From: Nocardia sp. MH4
GTDB lineage: Bacteria > Actinomycetota > Actinomycetes > Mycobacteriales > Mycobacteriaceae
Direction of reading: 5' to 3'
NCBI RefSeq assembly: GCF_019266065.1
Contig: NZ_LPNR01000101.1
Coordinates: 41,037 to 105,036, forward strand
Length of the DNA: 64,000 bases
Shown: one piece after another, positions 52,217-60,063 of the stretch
How the letters are laid out: every line of letters begins with the position of its first letter
Position numbering within the stretch: the first letter of the stretch is position 1
Notes under the pieces: model-generated
Told to the model about the DNA's origin: nothing
Databases searched by the model: none
What the model saw: the letters and a program-made list of their open reading frames with translations, nothing else
Position numbers and translations under genes: made by a program

Positions 52217-53140
52217 TCAGCGAATCATCACGATCGACACCACCAACGCCTGCAGCAGAATCAGCGGAAGCAAGATGATCCAGGCGACCTCCATGTAGCG
52301 CGACATCCTGATGGTCGGCCAGCGCCGCCCGAGCCAGATCAGCGCGGCCAGCACCAACAGTGTCTTCACCAGCGACCACAGCCAGCCCGGCAACCACGGA
52401 CCCGCACCACCGCCCAGGAACAGCGGCACCGCCATGGCCGCGGCCGCTACGAACAGCACCCGGCGACCCACGGTCAGCACCAGGCGGTCGACCCCCGACA
52501 CCTCGGCGAAGACGCCACCAGCGATATCCACACCCACCGGAGCGTCGAAGGGCGCGGTGAAGGACATGGCAGGTACCGAGAGCAGATAGATCACGAAAGC
52601 CACCGGCATGATCACAACGAACCACCGGTCCTGCTGTGCGGCAACGATGTCGGAGATGTCGAGTGACTCGGCGGCCACCGCGGCGCAGATCAACGCGAAC
52701 ATATGCGGCAACTCGTAGGCAAGGCCCTGCGCGACGAAGCGATACCCACCCACGAGGGAGAAAGCCGAGTCTGCGCCCCACCCGGCCAACCACACCGCTG
52801 CCCAGGAGAGGATCTCGACAGCGTTGAACCACGCGAGCGACACGCTACCGCCCAGTACGACGCGATCACCGACCGGCACGAGCGCCGCTGTGAGCACACC
52901 GGCGACCAGCAGGATCAATCCTGCACAACGCCAAAGCAATACATCAGCACCGACGATCCGGCGGCGCTGCTGGGTGAGTAGAAGTGCGACAGTCCGCGCC
53001 CGTGCGAACGCGGCAACCGGTGCGGAAGCTCCAGCGACTCGCGCGTTGAGTATCCCCTGGCAGACCTCGACGGCGAAAGCAAACGCCACCACGGCTACAG
53101 GCAAGAACGCGGCCTGCCACCAGGGAGCCGACTCAACCAT
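52217..53140 (-). CDS. nuoH: Complex-I-like subunit NuoH
   Basis: A 307-residue, eight-helix protein. The conserved loop is recognisable: GWGADSAFSLVGGYRFVAQGLAYELPH corresponds to the NuoH GW..NKYSLLG.LR..AQ.ISYE motif. But the quinone-chamber motif, normally FD.PEAE.EL..G...EYSG, reads FDAPVGVDIAGGVFAEVSG and has lost its acidic residues. Quinone reduction is therefore doubtful. Overlaps the upstream gene by 8 bp. Confidence 0.88.
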   Translation of the reverse strand: MVESAPWWQAAFLPVAVVAFAFAVEVCQGILNARVAGASAPVAAFARARTVALLLTQQRRRIVGADVLLWRCAGLILLVAGVLTAALVPVGDRVVLGGSVSLAWFNAVEILSWAAVWLAGWGADSAFSLVGGYRFVAQGLAYELPHMFALICAAVAAESLDISDIVAAQQDRWFVVIMPVAFVIYLLSVPAMSFTAPFDAPVGVDIAGGVFAEVSGVDRLVLTVGRRVLFVAAAAMAVPLFLGGGAGPWLPGWLWSLVKTLLVLAALIWLGRRWPTIRMSRYMEVAWIILLPLILLQALVVSIVMIR

Positions 53141-54491
53141 GCGCCGCCTCCGAACCTGCTGCGGTCAGCACCTCGATGTCGGGATCGAGGCTGGCCACGA
53201 TCAAGCGGGCCTCCGCGAGTTCCGTTCCGGCCAGCAGTGTCGGCAACGTGTCGACGATCCACTGGCATCGACCGATCTGGGCATCGATGAATCCATCTGG
53301 CTCTGTGGGCTTCTCCTCACGTCGGCGCGCCGGGTCCGTCTCGGCGATCCAGCGCAGCAGCCGGTCATGCACGTCGCCGACCAGCTCCGCCGGCACCCCC
53401 GGCCCTGCGGCGATTCGTCCGACATTACGTAACGACCACCTCAGCACCCACGAGCCCGCGACCCGCCGCGCCCAACGGCGCATCCGCACCTCACCGGCCC
53501 CGGACAGATCACCGACCAGCAAGTCGTCCCGCACCCGGCGCGCGGTCGTCGCCGTATCCGACCATCCCGCCACCGTCAGCAGCGTCGAGGCCGAGTCCAG
53601 TGCCCAGGCCGCTCGCCATCGTCTTCGTTCGTCCGCGTCGACCGACCCTGCGCGCAGCCATGGCCGCAACCAGAACGGCGCGGTTCCCGTCGGGGCCGCC
53701 AACACTGAAACCGCTGCGTCGCAGACGATATCGCCCTGCCATCGTGTGACAACGGTCAGACCCGCGGGCCACCAGGCGAGCACCGGTCCCAGCGGGACCG
53801 TCAGCACGTCGAGCTTCAGACCGTCCCGATCATCCGCTCGATCAGCCATCGCCAGCCCACCCGGCATCATCATGCCCATATCGTGGTCGTGCCCACCGTG
53901 CGCCGCACCGCCCGCGGCGTGCTCCATGTGCTCGTGTTCCGCGGCGTGCTCCACGTGCTCATGTTCAGCGGAGTGCCCCATATGCTCATGTTCCGCAGCG
54001 TGCTCCACGTGCTCATGTTCAGCGGAGTGCCCTATGTGCTCATGCCCTGCGGCGTGCTGCATTTGCTCATGCACCGCAGCCTGCTCGTGCACTGGCGCCT
54101 GCTCAGCGTCGTGGCCACTTGCCCTGTTGTGCTGGTGGTGTGGACCGTCAACGGATTCGGGGTCCGACGGTGGTGAGACAGCAACGACTTCAGCACGCAG
54201 ACGAACGATCGCGGCGCCGATTTCTGCTGCGGCAGTATCGGTTTCGGTGATCCATACGCGATCTCGAGGCAGTGCCATGCTGTCGAATACCCGCGTGACA
54301 TAGGAATCGAATTCCTCGTCGGCCGGTCCGGCGACGACCAGCAGGTCGGCCGCAGCTGGACTGCTCACCTGGCGCAGACCGTGTTCGCGGATTTCGCGTT
54401 CAACCGCCAAGCGTACAGAGGTACCACCAGGCACGGTCACCACGAACGGCGCAACGGCAACTCGGGCACGCAACCAGGAGTTCAGACCCAT
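53133..54491 (-). CDS. NuoB-like/NuoD-like fusion with a His-rich insert
   Basis: A 452-residue protein in the nuoB-nuoD position. Residues 1-100 resemble NuoB (AADLLVVAGPADEEFDSYVTRVFDSM), but all the Cys ligands of cluster N2 are missing (PGGTSVRL at the expected CC site). Residues 118-203 carry about 25 His, including five 9-residue units of the type EHEHVEHAA/EHEHMGHSA (149-193), then HDHDMGMMMPGG. Residues 225-452 resemble a degenerate NuoD (VPLGPVLAWWPAGL in place of LGPxHPxxHG). It cannot hold the normal Fe-S cluster or quinone His. A metal-responsive gate or copper-binding subunit for the membrane arm is a reasonable hypothesis. Confidence 0.75.
   Translation of the reverse strand: MGLNSWLRARVAVAPFVVTVPGGTSVRLAVEREIREHGLRQVSSPAAADLLVVAGPADEEFDSYVTRVFDSMALPRDRVWITETDTAAAEIGAAIVRLRAEVVAVSPPSDPESVDGPHHQHNRASGHDAEQAPVHEQAAVHEQMQHAAGHEHIGHSAEHEHVEHAAEHEHMGHSAEHEHVEHAAEHEHMEHAAGGAAHGGHDHDMGMMMPGGLAMADRADDRDGLKLDVLTVPLGPVLAWWPAGLTVVTRWQGDIVCDAAVSVLAAPTGTAPFWLRPWLRAGSVDADERRRWRAAWALDSASTLLTVAGWSDTATTARRVRDDLLVGDLSGAGEVRMRRWARRVAGSWVLRWSLRNVGRIAAGPGVPAELVGDVHDRLLRWIAETDPARRREEKPTEPDGFIDAQIGRCQWIVDTLPTLLAGTELAEARLIVASLDPDIEVLTAAGSEAAHG
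53913..54047 (-). repeat. 27-bp repeats inside the NuoB/D-like gene
   Basis: Five tandem in-frame units of 27 bp, encoding nine residues each with 3-4 His; units alternate between EHVEHAA and EHMGHSA types, so a 54-bp higher-order repeat is also visible. Confidence 0.85.
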
Positions 54492-54823
54492 CGCAGCGCT
54501 CCCTCTCGCCAGGCATAGAGGACCGCGATCATCAACACGGCCAGGAATCCGAACATCTCGGCGACCGCCATGGCCCCGAGATCAGCGACGACGACCGACC
54601 ACGGATACATGAACGCCATTTCCATGTCGAAAGCCAGGAAGATCATCGTGATCGTGTACCAGCGCACGTGATAGCGCGACACAGCGTGCTCGGTGGCCTT
54701 CGCACCCGACAGGAACGGTGCGACATCGGTCGCGACCGGTCCCGATTGCCCCGCGCGGCCCGCCGCGTACACCAATGCCGTCGAGGCCACCACCACGGCA
54801 AGGACTATGAGCAGATTGAGCAT
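54482..54823 (-). CDS. nuoA: Complex-I-like subunit NuoA
   Basis: A 113-residue, three-helix protein. The second-helix motif FLAFDMEMAFMYPW is conserved. The loop before it, normally with YECG near the quinone site, reads FLSGAKATEHAVSRYHVRWY and has no Cys. First gene of the operon; a BlaI-type operator lies 32 bp upstream. Overlaps the B/D-like gene by 10 bp. Confidence 0.88.
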   Translation of the reverse strand: MLNLLIVLAVVVASTALVYAAGRAGQSGPVATDVAPFLSGAKATEHAVSRYHVRWYTITMIFLAFDMEMAFMYPWSVVVADLGAMAVAEMFGFLAVLMIAVLYAWREGALRWV

Positions 54824-54855
54824 CGACGGTCACCTCCTGCTCCCCCGCGAGTGAC

Positions 54856-54876
54856 AGTACTATTTCGGTACGTAAA
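54856..54876. promoter_or_regulatory. BlaI-type operator before the nuo operon
   Basis: AGTACTAT-TTCGG-TACGTAAA; the only site upstream of nuoA, so it should control all eight genes. Confidence 0.72.
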
Positions 54877-54897
54877 CCGGAGGGACTGACACGGGGA

Positions 54898-55374
54898 TTA
54901 CCGACGCACGGGATCCGCTTCGATTGCCTGCGCGTCCACCGGCGCGGATGCCGCACACGCGCGCTCGCCCATGATTCTGCGACGCAGCGCCCATACCAAC
55001 AGCGACAGCGACGCCACCGCGATAATCGGCTGCAGAGGCGCCCAGATGCTGAGCGCACCACCGACTCCCAGCAGTGCCACGATCAGCTTGTTGCACACCG
55101 GGCAACCGACGGCGAATGCCGATGCGAGCGTGGCCAACGGCCCGGCCGAGCGTGTGGTCGACGGCATCTGACTTCGTACGTAGGTCGCTGCGACGAGACC
55201 GCTGAGTACTGCGGTGAGCAGCCAGATCGGGTAGTTCCACCACAGCACTGGAGTCATCCGCGTGTACAACGGCGTCTGAATCACCCCGGTGGGAATGCCC
55301 ACCACAGCAGCGACCACCGTTGCCACGGCCAGTGCCACCAACCACCGTTGAATCGGCCACTGCGAGATCGTCAC
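54898..55374 (-). CDS. Small membrane protein with CPVCNK motif
   Basis: A 158-residue protein with four predicted helices. Helix 3 begins AVGCPVCNKLIVALLGVGGALS, a CxxC at the membrane edge that could bind copper or form a disulfide. The mature C-terminus carries ACAAS. Family not named here, though CPVCNK-type small membrane proteins occur in actinobacteria. Own BlaI-type operator 26 bp upstream and a second one between it and nuoA. It may work with the nuo-like complex or in copper transfer. Confidence 0.72.
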   Translation of the reverse strand: MTISQWPIQRWLVALAVATVVAAVVGIPTGVIQTPLYTRMTPVLWWNYPIWLLTAVLSGLVAATYVRSQMPSTTRSAGPLATLASAFAVGCPVCNKLIVALLGVGGALSIWAPLQPIIAVASLSLLVWALRRRIMGERACAASAPVDAQAIEADPVRR

Positions 55375-55400
55375 GACTGCGCCTCCTCCGCCCTCGGCAA

Positions 55401-55421
55401 ACTACTAAACCGGATAGTAGA
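55401..55421. promoter_or_regulatory. BlaI-type operator before CPVC membrane protein
   Basis: ACTACTAA-ACCGG-ATAGTAGA. Confidence 0.72.
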
Positions 55422-55531
55422 TCATGGATACTCTAGCGGCTACACGATTGCCGATTTCGCATCGAAGACGTGAAACGTCCGGTCGAATTACCATGTCCGG
55501 CTTGGACAGCGGCAAATCAGGACCGTGCGGG

Positions 55532-55906
55532 TCAGTCCTTTTTCCGCCGAGAAGTCAATCCCCGCAGCACAGTTCGCAGTGCGTTCGATTCGTCTTCGGT
55601 GATCTGATCAATGAAGTGAGCCAGCACCAGATCGGATCGGCCACCGTCGCCGAGAGCGTCGCGCATCAGCTTCGCACTGTACTGTTCACGCGTCAGGGTG
55701 GCCCAGTAGGTGTAGGCCTTGCCGAGTCGTTCGCGCTCGAGCCAACCTTTGCGGTGCAGGTTGTCCATGGTTGTCATGACGGTCGTGTACGCGATGTCGC
55801 GGTCACGCAGCAAATCGTCGTAGACCTGCCGGACGGTGATGGTGTCGTCGGCCGACCAGACGCGATCCATCACAACCGCTTCCAGCTCTCCGAAGCGATG
55901 ACCCAT
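55532..55906 (-). CDS. blaI: BlaI/MecI-family repressor 3
   Basis: A 124-residue repressor very similar to copy 1: LEAVVMDRVW, TVRQVYDDLLRD, AYTTVMTTMDNLHRKGWLERE. The dimerisation part (LVLAHFIDQITEDESNAL) also matches copy 1. No Cys sensor cluster. ATG 55906 follows GGGAGAA; an upstream ATG at 55963 would overlap the operator and is less likely. Probably autoregulated through the site at 55963. Confidence 0.91.
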   Translation of the reverse strand: MGHRFGELEAVVMDRVWSADDTITVRQVYDDLLRDRDIAYTTVMTTMDNLHRKGWLERERLGKAYTYWATLTREQYSAKLMRDALGDGGRSDLVLAHFIDQITEDESNALRTVLRGLTSRRKKD

Positions 55907-55962
55907 CGTCGTTCTCCCGTTCTCCGCTCGACCGTGCCTCGGCGGCGTCCGGCGTGCCAACA

Positions 55963-55983
55963 CATACTATATCTCTACGTACT
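55963..55983. promoter_or_regulatory. BlaI-type operator before blaI-3
   Basis: CATACTAT-ATCTC-TACGTACT, 56 bp upstream of the repressor start. Confidence 0.65.
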
Positions 55984-56046
55984 CGAGGACGTCATCCGGA
56001 CTGCTCGGTCGCACACTCGGCGTCGCACAGCGTCACCACCTCGGCC

Positions 56047-56811
56047 TCATTCAGCAGACGACTGTCGCGTCCAAGCTTGCGCGGAAACCGCCCAGAGATC
56101 GTGATCGCGGCGCCTGCCCCCGACGCTGAGGTAACTGATCATCGTTCCCTCGCGCACCAGACCGATCCGGCGGGCCAATCGAGCCGAATGGGCATTGTCC
56201 ACATCGATCGGCGCCGTGACCCGCGCCAGACCCAGCTGGTCGAAGGCGTAGCCGATGAGCAGGCGACATGCCGCGCCCGCGATGCCACGCCCGGCCAGTC
56301 GCGAGTCGACCCAGATACTGAGCTCGCCGCGCTCGTCGTGTGGCTGTATCCACAGGTCACACTGCCCGGCGAATTGTCCATCGACCTCGATCACAGTGCG
56401 CACGATTCGGCCGGCCTTCGCCTCCGACCTCGACCACAGCCACTCGTGAATCCATATCCGCTCGCGATGGCGCGACTCCCAGCCGCGACTGTCTGTCACC
56501 CAGAACGGTTCGATGGCGAGACGGTCGGCGATTCGAATCTCGCGCCAGGTAGCGGCGTCGGACAGTCGCGGCGGGCGTAGGGTGACCGCTTCTCCACGCG
56601 AGGTTCGACCGGCCAGGGTGACACGAGGTGGGGTGCGGAGCGAGGTGATCATCGGCCGCAGAACACGGGATGCGTAATAGCGCATCACCGGCACCACCAT
56701 CGCGTATGGCGCGCTACGCCTCGGCATGACGCGCTCAGGAGTGTCGGTCGCGCCCGCGCTCGTTCGAGCGGACACCCCCTCGGGTGTCACAGATGCGGGC
56801 CGCCGAATCAC
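56047..56811 (-). CDS. GNAT acetyltransferase, RimJ-like
   Basis: A protein of up to 254 residues with a GNAT domain over the last ~180 (LRPPRLSDAATWREIRI, ELSIWVDSRLAGRGIAGAACRLLIGYAFDQLGLARV with the acetyl-CoA loop RGIAG, and VDNAHSARLARRIGLVREG). RimJ/RimL relatives acetylate ribosomal-protein N-termini or small molecules. The first ~40 residues are not typical; an internal start near 56727 is possible. The ATG at 56811 lies 18 bp from a BlaI-type operator, so a leaderless transcript could begin there. Role in this metal region unclear. Confidence 0.8.
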   Translation of the reverse strand: MIRRPASVTPEGVSARTSAGATDTPERVMPRRSAPYAMVVPVMRYYASRVLRPMITSLRTPPRVTLAGRTSRGEAVTLRPPRLSDAATWREIRIADRLAIEPFWVTDSRGWESRHRERIWIHEWLWSRSEAKAGRIVRTVIEVDGQFAGQCDLWIQPHDERGELSIWVDSRLAGRGIAGAACRLLIGYAFDQLGLARVTAPIDVDNAHSARLARRIGLVREGTMISYLSVGGRRRDHDLWAVSAQAWTRQSSAE

Positions 56812-56829
56812 ACGAACCTTCCGTTCTTA

Positions 56830-56850
56830 TCTACTAAGTAACTTAGTATT
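56830..56850. promoter_or_regulatory. BlaI-type operator before acetyltransferase gene
   Basis: TCTACTAA-GTAAC-TTAGTATT, with an inner perfect arm ACTAAGT/ACTTAGT. Confidence 0.65.
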
Positions 56851-56978
56851 TAGCCGGTTCGTCACGGCTTTGTCAACGCATCCGGGATGAGGCGACGATT
56901 CGAGACGTCACCCCATCCGACGGGCGGCAGATCCGATGCCGAGCTGGCCCGACTACAGCTCGCGACGTGTTCGGTCCG

Positions 56979-58160
56979 TCAAGCAACGACCTCATCACTC
57001 GAGGTGCGCGCGGCAATAGCGCGCTTCAGTCGGATGAGATCCTTCGGCGCATTCACCGCCACCGCACCGACGAGAACACCGCGCGAGGAGAACGCAACCA
57101 CGAGACGGTCCTCAGCCGACTCATCAAGGAGCACGCGCTCCTCGTCGGCGATCGCGGGCATGCCCGCGATCTGAATGCGGACACCGTGAATATGCGTCGC
57201 GAAAGATGGTACCGCCGCGTATGTTTCGGCTTCGGCTGGCCCAGCGAGGAGGTTGCGAGCAGCTAGAGCTCCCTGTTCATTGGCGTTGGCCCAGTGTTCG
57301 ACGCGGACGAGTTCGCCGTCGTAGAGCGGGTGCGACCAGCGGGCGACATCACCGGCAGCGACGATCGACGATTCCCCTTCGGCGAACAGCGAACTCGTGC
57401 AGACGACGCCGTTGTCGAGCTTGAGCCCGCTCTCGCGCAACCAGTCGGTATTCGGTTCCACTCCAGTGCCCGCGACGACGACGTCGGTGGGAATTCGACG
57501 GCCATCACTCAACAGCACCGCGGTGGCGCGGCTTTCACCATCGAAGCCAAGGGCTCGAACCCCGGATACGAGATCGACGCCGTGCCGCTCGTGGTGCCGG
57601 GCGAGCCACTGCGCGCCGTGTGATCCCAATGTCGCGCTCATCGGGTGGGATCCGGCGTCGACCAGAGTGACCGAGATTCCCTGGCGTCGAGCCGTGGATG
57701 CCACTTCGCTTCCGATGAAGCCACCGCCGATCACCGTGACGTGACCGGGGACAGCCGCAAGTTCGGTCCGCAAGGCGCGAGCGTCGTCGACGGTTCGAAG
57801 GTTGTGCACACCTGCGGGCTGCGCATCGAAGCGCCGCGGGCTCGCACCCGTCGCCACGACCAGTCCGTCGAATGCGATTTCCGAGCCGTCATCGACGACG
57901 ACCAGGTGTTCGTCGGTGCGCAGTGCAGTGGCTCGCCGTTTGCGCAGCCAGTCGCCGTCGAGCTGCTCAGCACCGGGGAGGGCGATGTCGTCGTCGCCGT
58001 CCAGGACACTTTTCGACAGGGGCGGCCGGTTGTAGGGTGCGTGGTTTTCCGCGCCGATCAAGGTGATGTCACCAGCGAAGTCCGAGGCGCGTAGGGCCTG
58101 TACTGCGCGCAGACCTGCCAGCGAAGCTCCGACAACGACGATCCGATTCAGCTTTCTCAT
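56979..58160 (-). CDS. FAD-dependent NAD(P)H oxidoreductase (ferredoxin-reductase type)
   Basis: A 393-residue flavoenzyme: FAD motif VVVGASLAGLRAVQAL, PYNRPPLSK, ATGASPR, NAD motif VIGGGFIGSEVAS, FAD-ribityl region VAAGDVARWSHPL and a C-terminal reductase domain. It resembles ferredoxin/rubredoxin reductases of dioxygenase and P450 systems, yet none is adjacent. ATG 58160 sits 13 bp from a CsoR-like operator and is divergent from copZ. It likely serves copper stress, for example by reducing a copper or thiol partner (inference). Confidence 0.9.
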   Translation of the reverse strand: MRKLNRIVVVGASLAGLRAVQALRASDFAGDITLIGAENHAPYNRPPLSKSVLDGDDDIALPGAEQLDGDWLRKRRATALRTDEHLVVVDDGSEIAFDGLVVATGASPRRFDAQPAGVHNLRTVDDARALRTELAAVPGHVTVIGGGFIGSEVASTARRQGISVTLVDAGSHPMSATLGSHGAQWLARHHERHGVDLVSGVRALGFDGESRATAVLLSDGRRIPTDVVVAGTGVEPNTDWLRESGLKLDNGVVCTSSLFAEGESSIVAAGDVARWSHPLYDGELVRVEHWANANEQGALAARNLLAGPAEAETYAAVPSFATHIHGVRIQIAGMPAIADEERVLLDESAEDRLVVAFSSRGVLVGAVAVNAPKDLIRLKRAIAARTSSDEVVA

Positions 58161-58173
58161 ATCGCCACCATAC

Positions 58174-58190
58174 ATACCCATTGGGGGTAT
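58174..58190. promoter_or_regulatory. CsoR-like operator for the FAD reductase
   Basis: ATACCC-ATTGG-GGGTAT. Confidence 0.75.
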
Positions 58191-58208
58191 CCGTAGCACT
58201 CAATACGC

Positions 58209-58225
58209 ATACCCCCTAGGGGTAG
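58209..58225. promoter_or_regulatory. CsoR-like operator for copZ operon
   Basis: ATACCC-CCTAG-GGGTAG; second site 35 bp from the first, one for each divergent gene. Confidence 0.75.
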
Positions 58226-58293
58226 ACAACGTGACTCGGTTGTCGTATCGTCTGTTCTCGGAACGCCCCTGAAGCACAAGGAGACAAACGGTC

Positions 58294-58515
58294 ATGAGCA
58301 CCAACAACAGCACCAGCACCTACGTCGTCTCGGGCATGTCGTGTGGCAGCTGCGTCGGCAAGGTCAAGAACGAGATCGGCAAGCTCGACGGCATCAACGG
58401 TGTCGACATCGAACTCGCCACCGGCCGGATGACCGTCATCGGCGCAGGCGCGATCGACGACGCGCTGATCCAGGACACCGTCGAAAACCTCGGCTACGAA
58501 CTCGTCCAGAACTGA
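58294..58515 (+). CDS. copZ: Copper chaperone CopZ
   Basis: A 73-residue HMA protein with GMSCGSC (Cys17, Cys20) and the conserved ending ENLGYELVQN. It moves Cu(I) to the CopA pump encoded 2.6 kb downstream. Preceded by AAGGAGA. A strong hairpin follows 7 bp after its stop, which may let copZ be made in excess over the rest of the operon. Confidence 0.94.
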   Translation: MSTNNSTSTYVVSGMSCGSCVGKVKNEIGKLDGINGVDIELATGRMTVIGAGAIDDALIQDTVENLGYELVQN

Positions 58516-58522
58516 TACCCCG

Positions 58523-58562
58523 CCACCGTGTCATCGAGCCTCTTCACTCGATGACACGGTGG
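58523..58562 (+). terminator. Strong hairpin between copZ and the MFS gene
   Basis: Perfect 16-bp stem CCACCGTGTCATCGAG / CTCGATGACACGGTGG with an 8-nt loop and no T-tract. A partial terminator or RNA-stabilising stem. Confidence 0.75.
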
Positions 58563-58644
58563 CCGATCCTCGGGGAAGTCAGTGAACGGGTGGCCACGCT
58601 CAGCAGGTGCCACGCACCGACACAGAAGTAGAAGGACAACCCCG

Positions 58645-60015
58645 ATGATCACGTCACTGTTCGCCAACCGCGACTACATGCGGTTGTTCACCGCACAGAT
58701 GACCGCCCTGTTCGGTACCGGCCTGACCACGGTCGCGCTCGGACTGCTCGCTTACGAACTCGCCGGAGCCGACGCCGGAGCCGTGCTCGGCACCGCGTTG
58801 ACCATCAAGATGGCCGTCTACGTCACCGTCGCCCCGATCGTGGCCGCTTACGCCGACCGATTCCCCCGCCGACTGTTCCTGGTCTCGCTCAACATGATTC
58901 GCGGCGGCGTCGTACTGGCACTGCCCTTCATCGACCAGATCTGGCACATCTACGTACTGATCGCCGTCCTACAGACCGCCTCAGCCGCGTTCACCCCGAC
59001 TTACCAGGCAGTGATCCCCGATATCCTGCCCGACGAACGTGACTACACCCGCGCACTGTCGGCCGCACAGCTCGCCGCGACCATGGAAACACTGCTCAGC
59101 CCCATGCTGGCCGCGGCCGCGCTGACCCTGATCAGCTTCCACTGGCTGTTCGTCGGCACCGCGATCGGCTTCCTTGTCTCGGCCGCCCTGGTGATCTCGA
59201 CCCGAGTCCCCAACGCGGGCGCTAGCACCCAGGGCAGCTTCCGCGAACGGATCGCGGTCGGAATGCGGATCTTCGCCGCCACGCCTCGCCTACGCGGGCT
59301 GCTCGGCCTTAACCTGGTCGTCGCCGCGGCGGGGTCGGTGATCATGGTCAATACCGTCAACTACGTCCGCGACACCCTCGGCGGAACCCAAACCGGTGTT
59401 GCGATGCTGTTGGCCGCCAACGGCTTCGGGACGATGATCGCTGCCCTGTCACTGCCGCGAGTCCTGGACCGGATCGGCGCACGCCCGGTGATGCTGTCCG
59501 GCGCCACGACGTTGGTCTTCGGGCTCAGCTCGGCTATCGCGCTGTCGACCGCGAACGGTGGCCAGTGGCGCTGGGGTGCCGCGTTCGCGGTGTGGGCCGT
59601 AATCGGCGCGGGCACCGCCGCGGTCCTCACCCCGACCGGGCAGGTCCTGCGTCGCTCGTCGCAGGCCGCCGACCGTGCGGCCCTGTTCGCCGCTCAGTTC
59701 TCGCTGTCCCACCTGGCCTGGCTGCTCACCTACCCGATTGCCGGATGGCTCACCCGCACAGCCGGTTTCACCACAACATGGGTGGTGCTGGCGGTACTCG
59801 CAGTCGTCGGCACCATGGTCGCGCTGCGGTTCTGGCCGCGCCACGACCCCGAGCAGATCACCCACCTACACGAGGCGGGCACCATCGACCCCGCCCGTTT
59901 GGCCGATGCGATTCGCGTCAGCGACCGCCTCTACCTGCACACCCATCCCTACGTCATCGACGCAGAACACCTGAGGTGGCCGCGTGACACCCGTCAGCCC
60001 ACCCTCATCGGCTGA
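58645..60015 (+). CDS. MFS transporter in copper operon
   Basis: A 456-residue MFS protein with about 12 helices (NRDYMRLFTAQMTALFGTGL at the start, AAYADRFPRRLFL in the loop) and an unusual cytoplasmic tail of ~60 residues holding several His (HDPEQITHLHEAG, YLHTHPYVIDAEHLR). Its position between copZ and a copper-binding protein suggests copper or copper-complex transport, not a drug. ATG 58645 follows GAAGGA. Not closely related to the cassette MFS proteins. Confidence 0.85.
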   Translation: MITSLFANRDYMRLFTAQMTALFGTGLTTVALGLLAYELAGADAGAVLGTALTIKMAVYVTVAPIVAAYADRFPRRLFLVSLNMIRGGVVLALPFIDQIWHIYVLIAVLQTASAAFTPTYQAVIPDILPDERDYTRALSAAQLAATMETLLSPMLAAAALTLISFHWLFVGTAIGFLVSAALVISTRVPNAGASTQGSFRERIAVGMRIFAATPRLRGLLGLNLVVAAAGSVIMVNTVNYVRDTLGGTQTGVAMLLAANGFGTMIAALSLPRVLDRIGARPVMLSGATTLVFGLSSAIALSTANGGQWRWGAAFAVWAVIGAGTAAVLTPTGQVLRRSSQAADRAALFAAQFSLSHLAWLLTYPIAGWLTRTAGFTTTWVVLAVLAVVGTMVALRFWPRHDPEQITHLHEAGTIDPARLADAIRVSDRLYLHTHPYVIDAEHLRWPRDTRQPTLIG

Positions 60016-60063
60016 TCCGATCCCCTTATCGGACAACCAAGTACAGAAAGTACGGAGCTCTGG

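Noticed and set aside
53133..54491. Calling this gene a functional nuoB or nuoD
   Set aside because: All Cys ligands of the N2 cluster and the quinone-site His motif are absent; only a distant, degenerate resemblance is supported.
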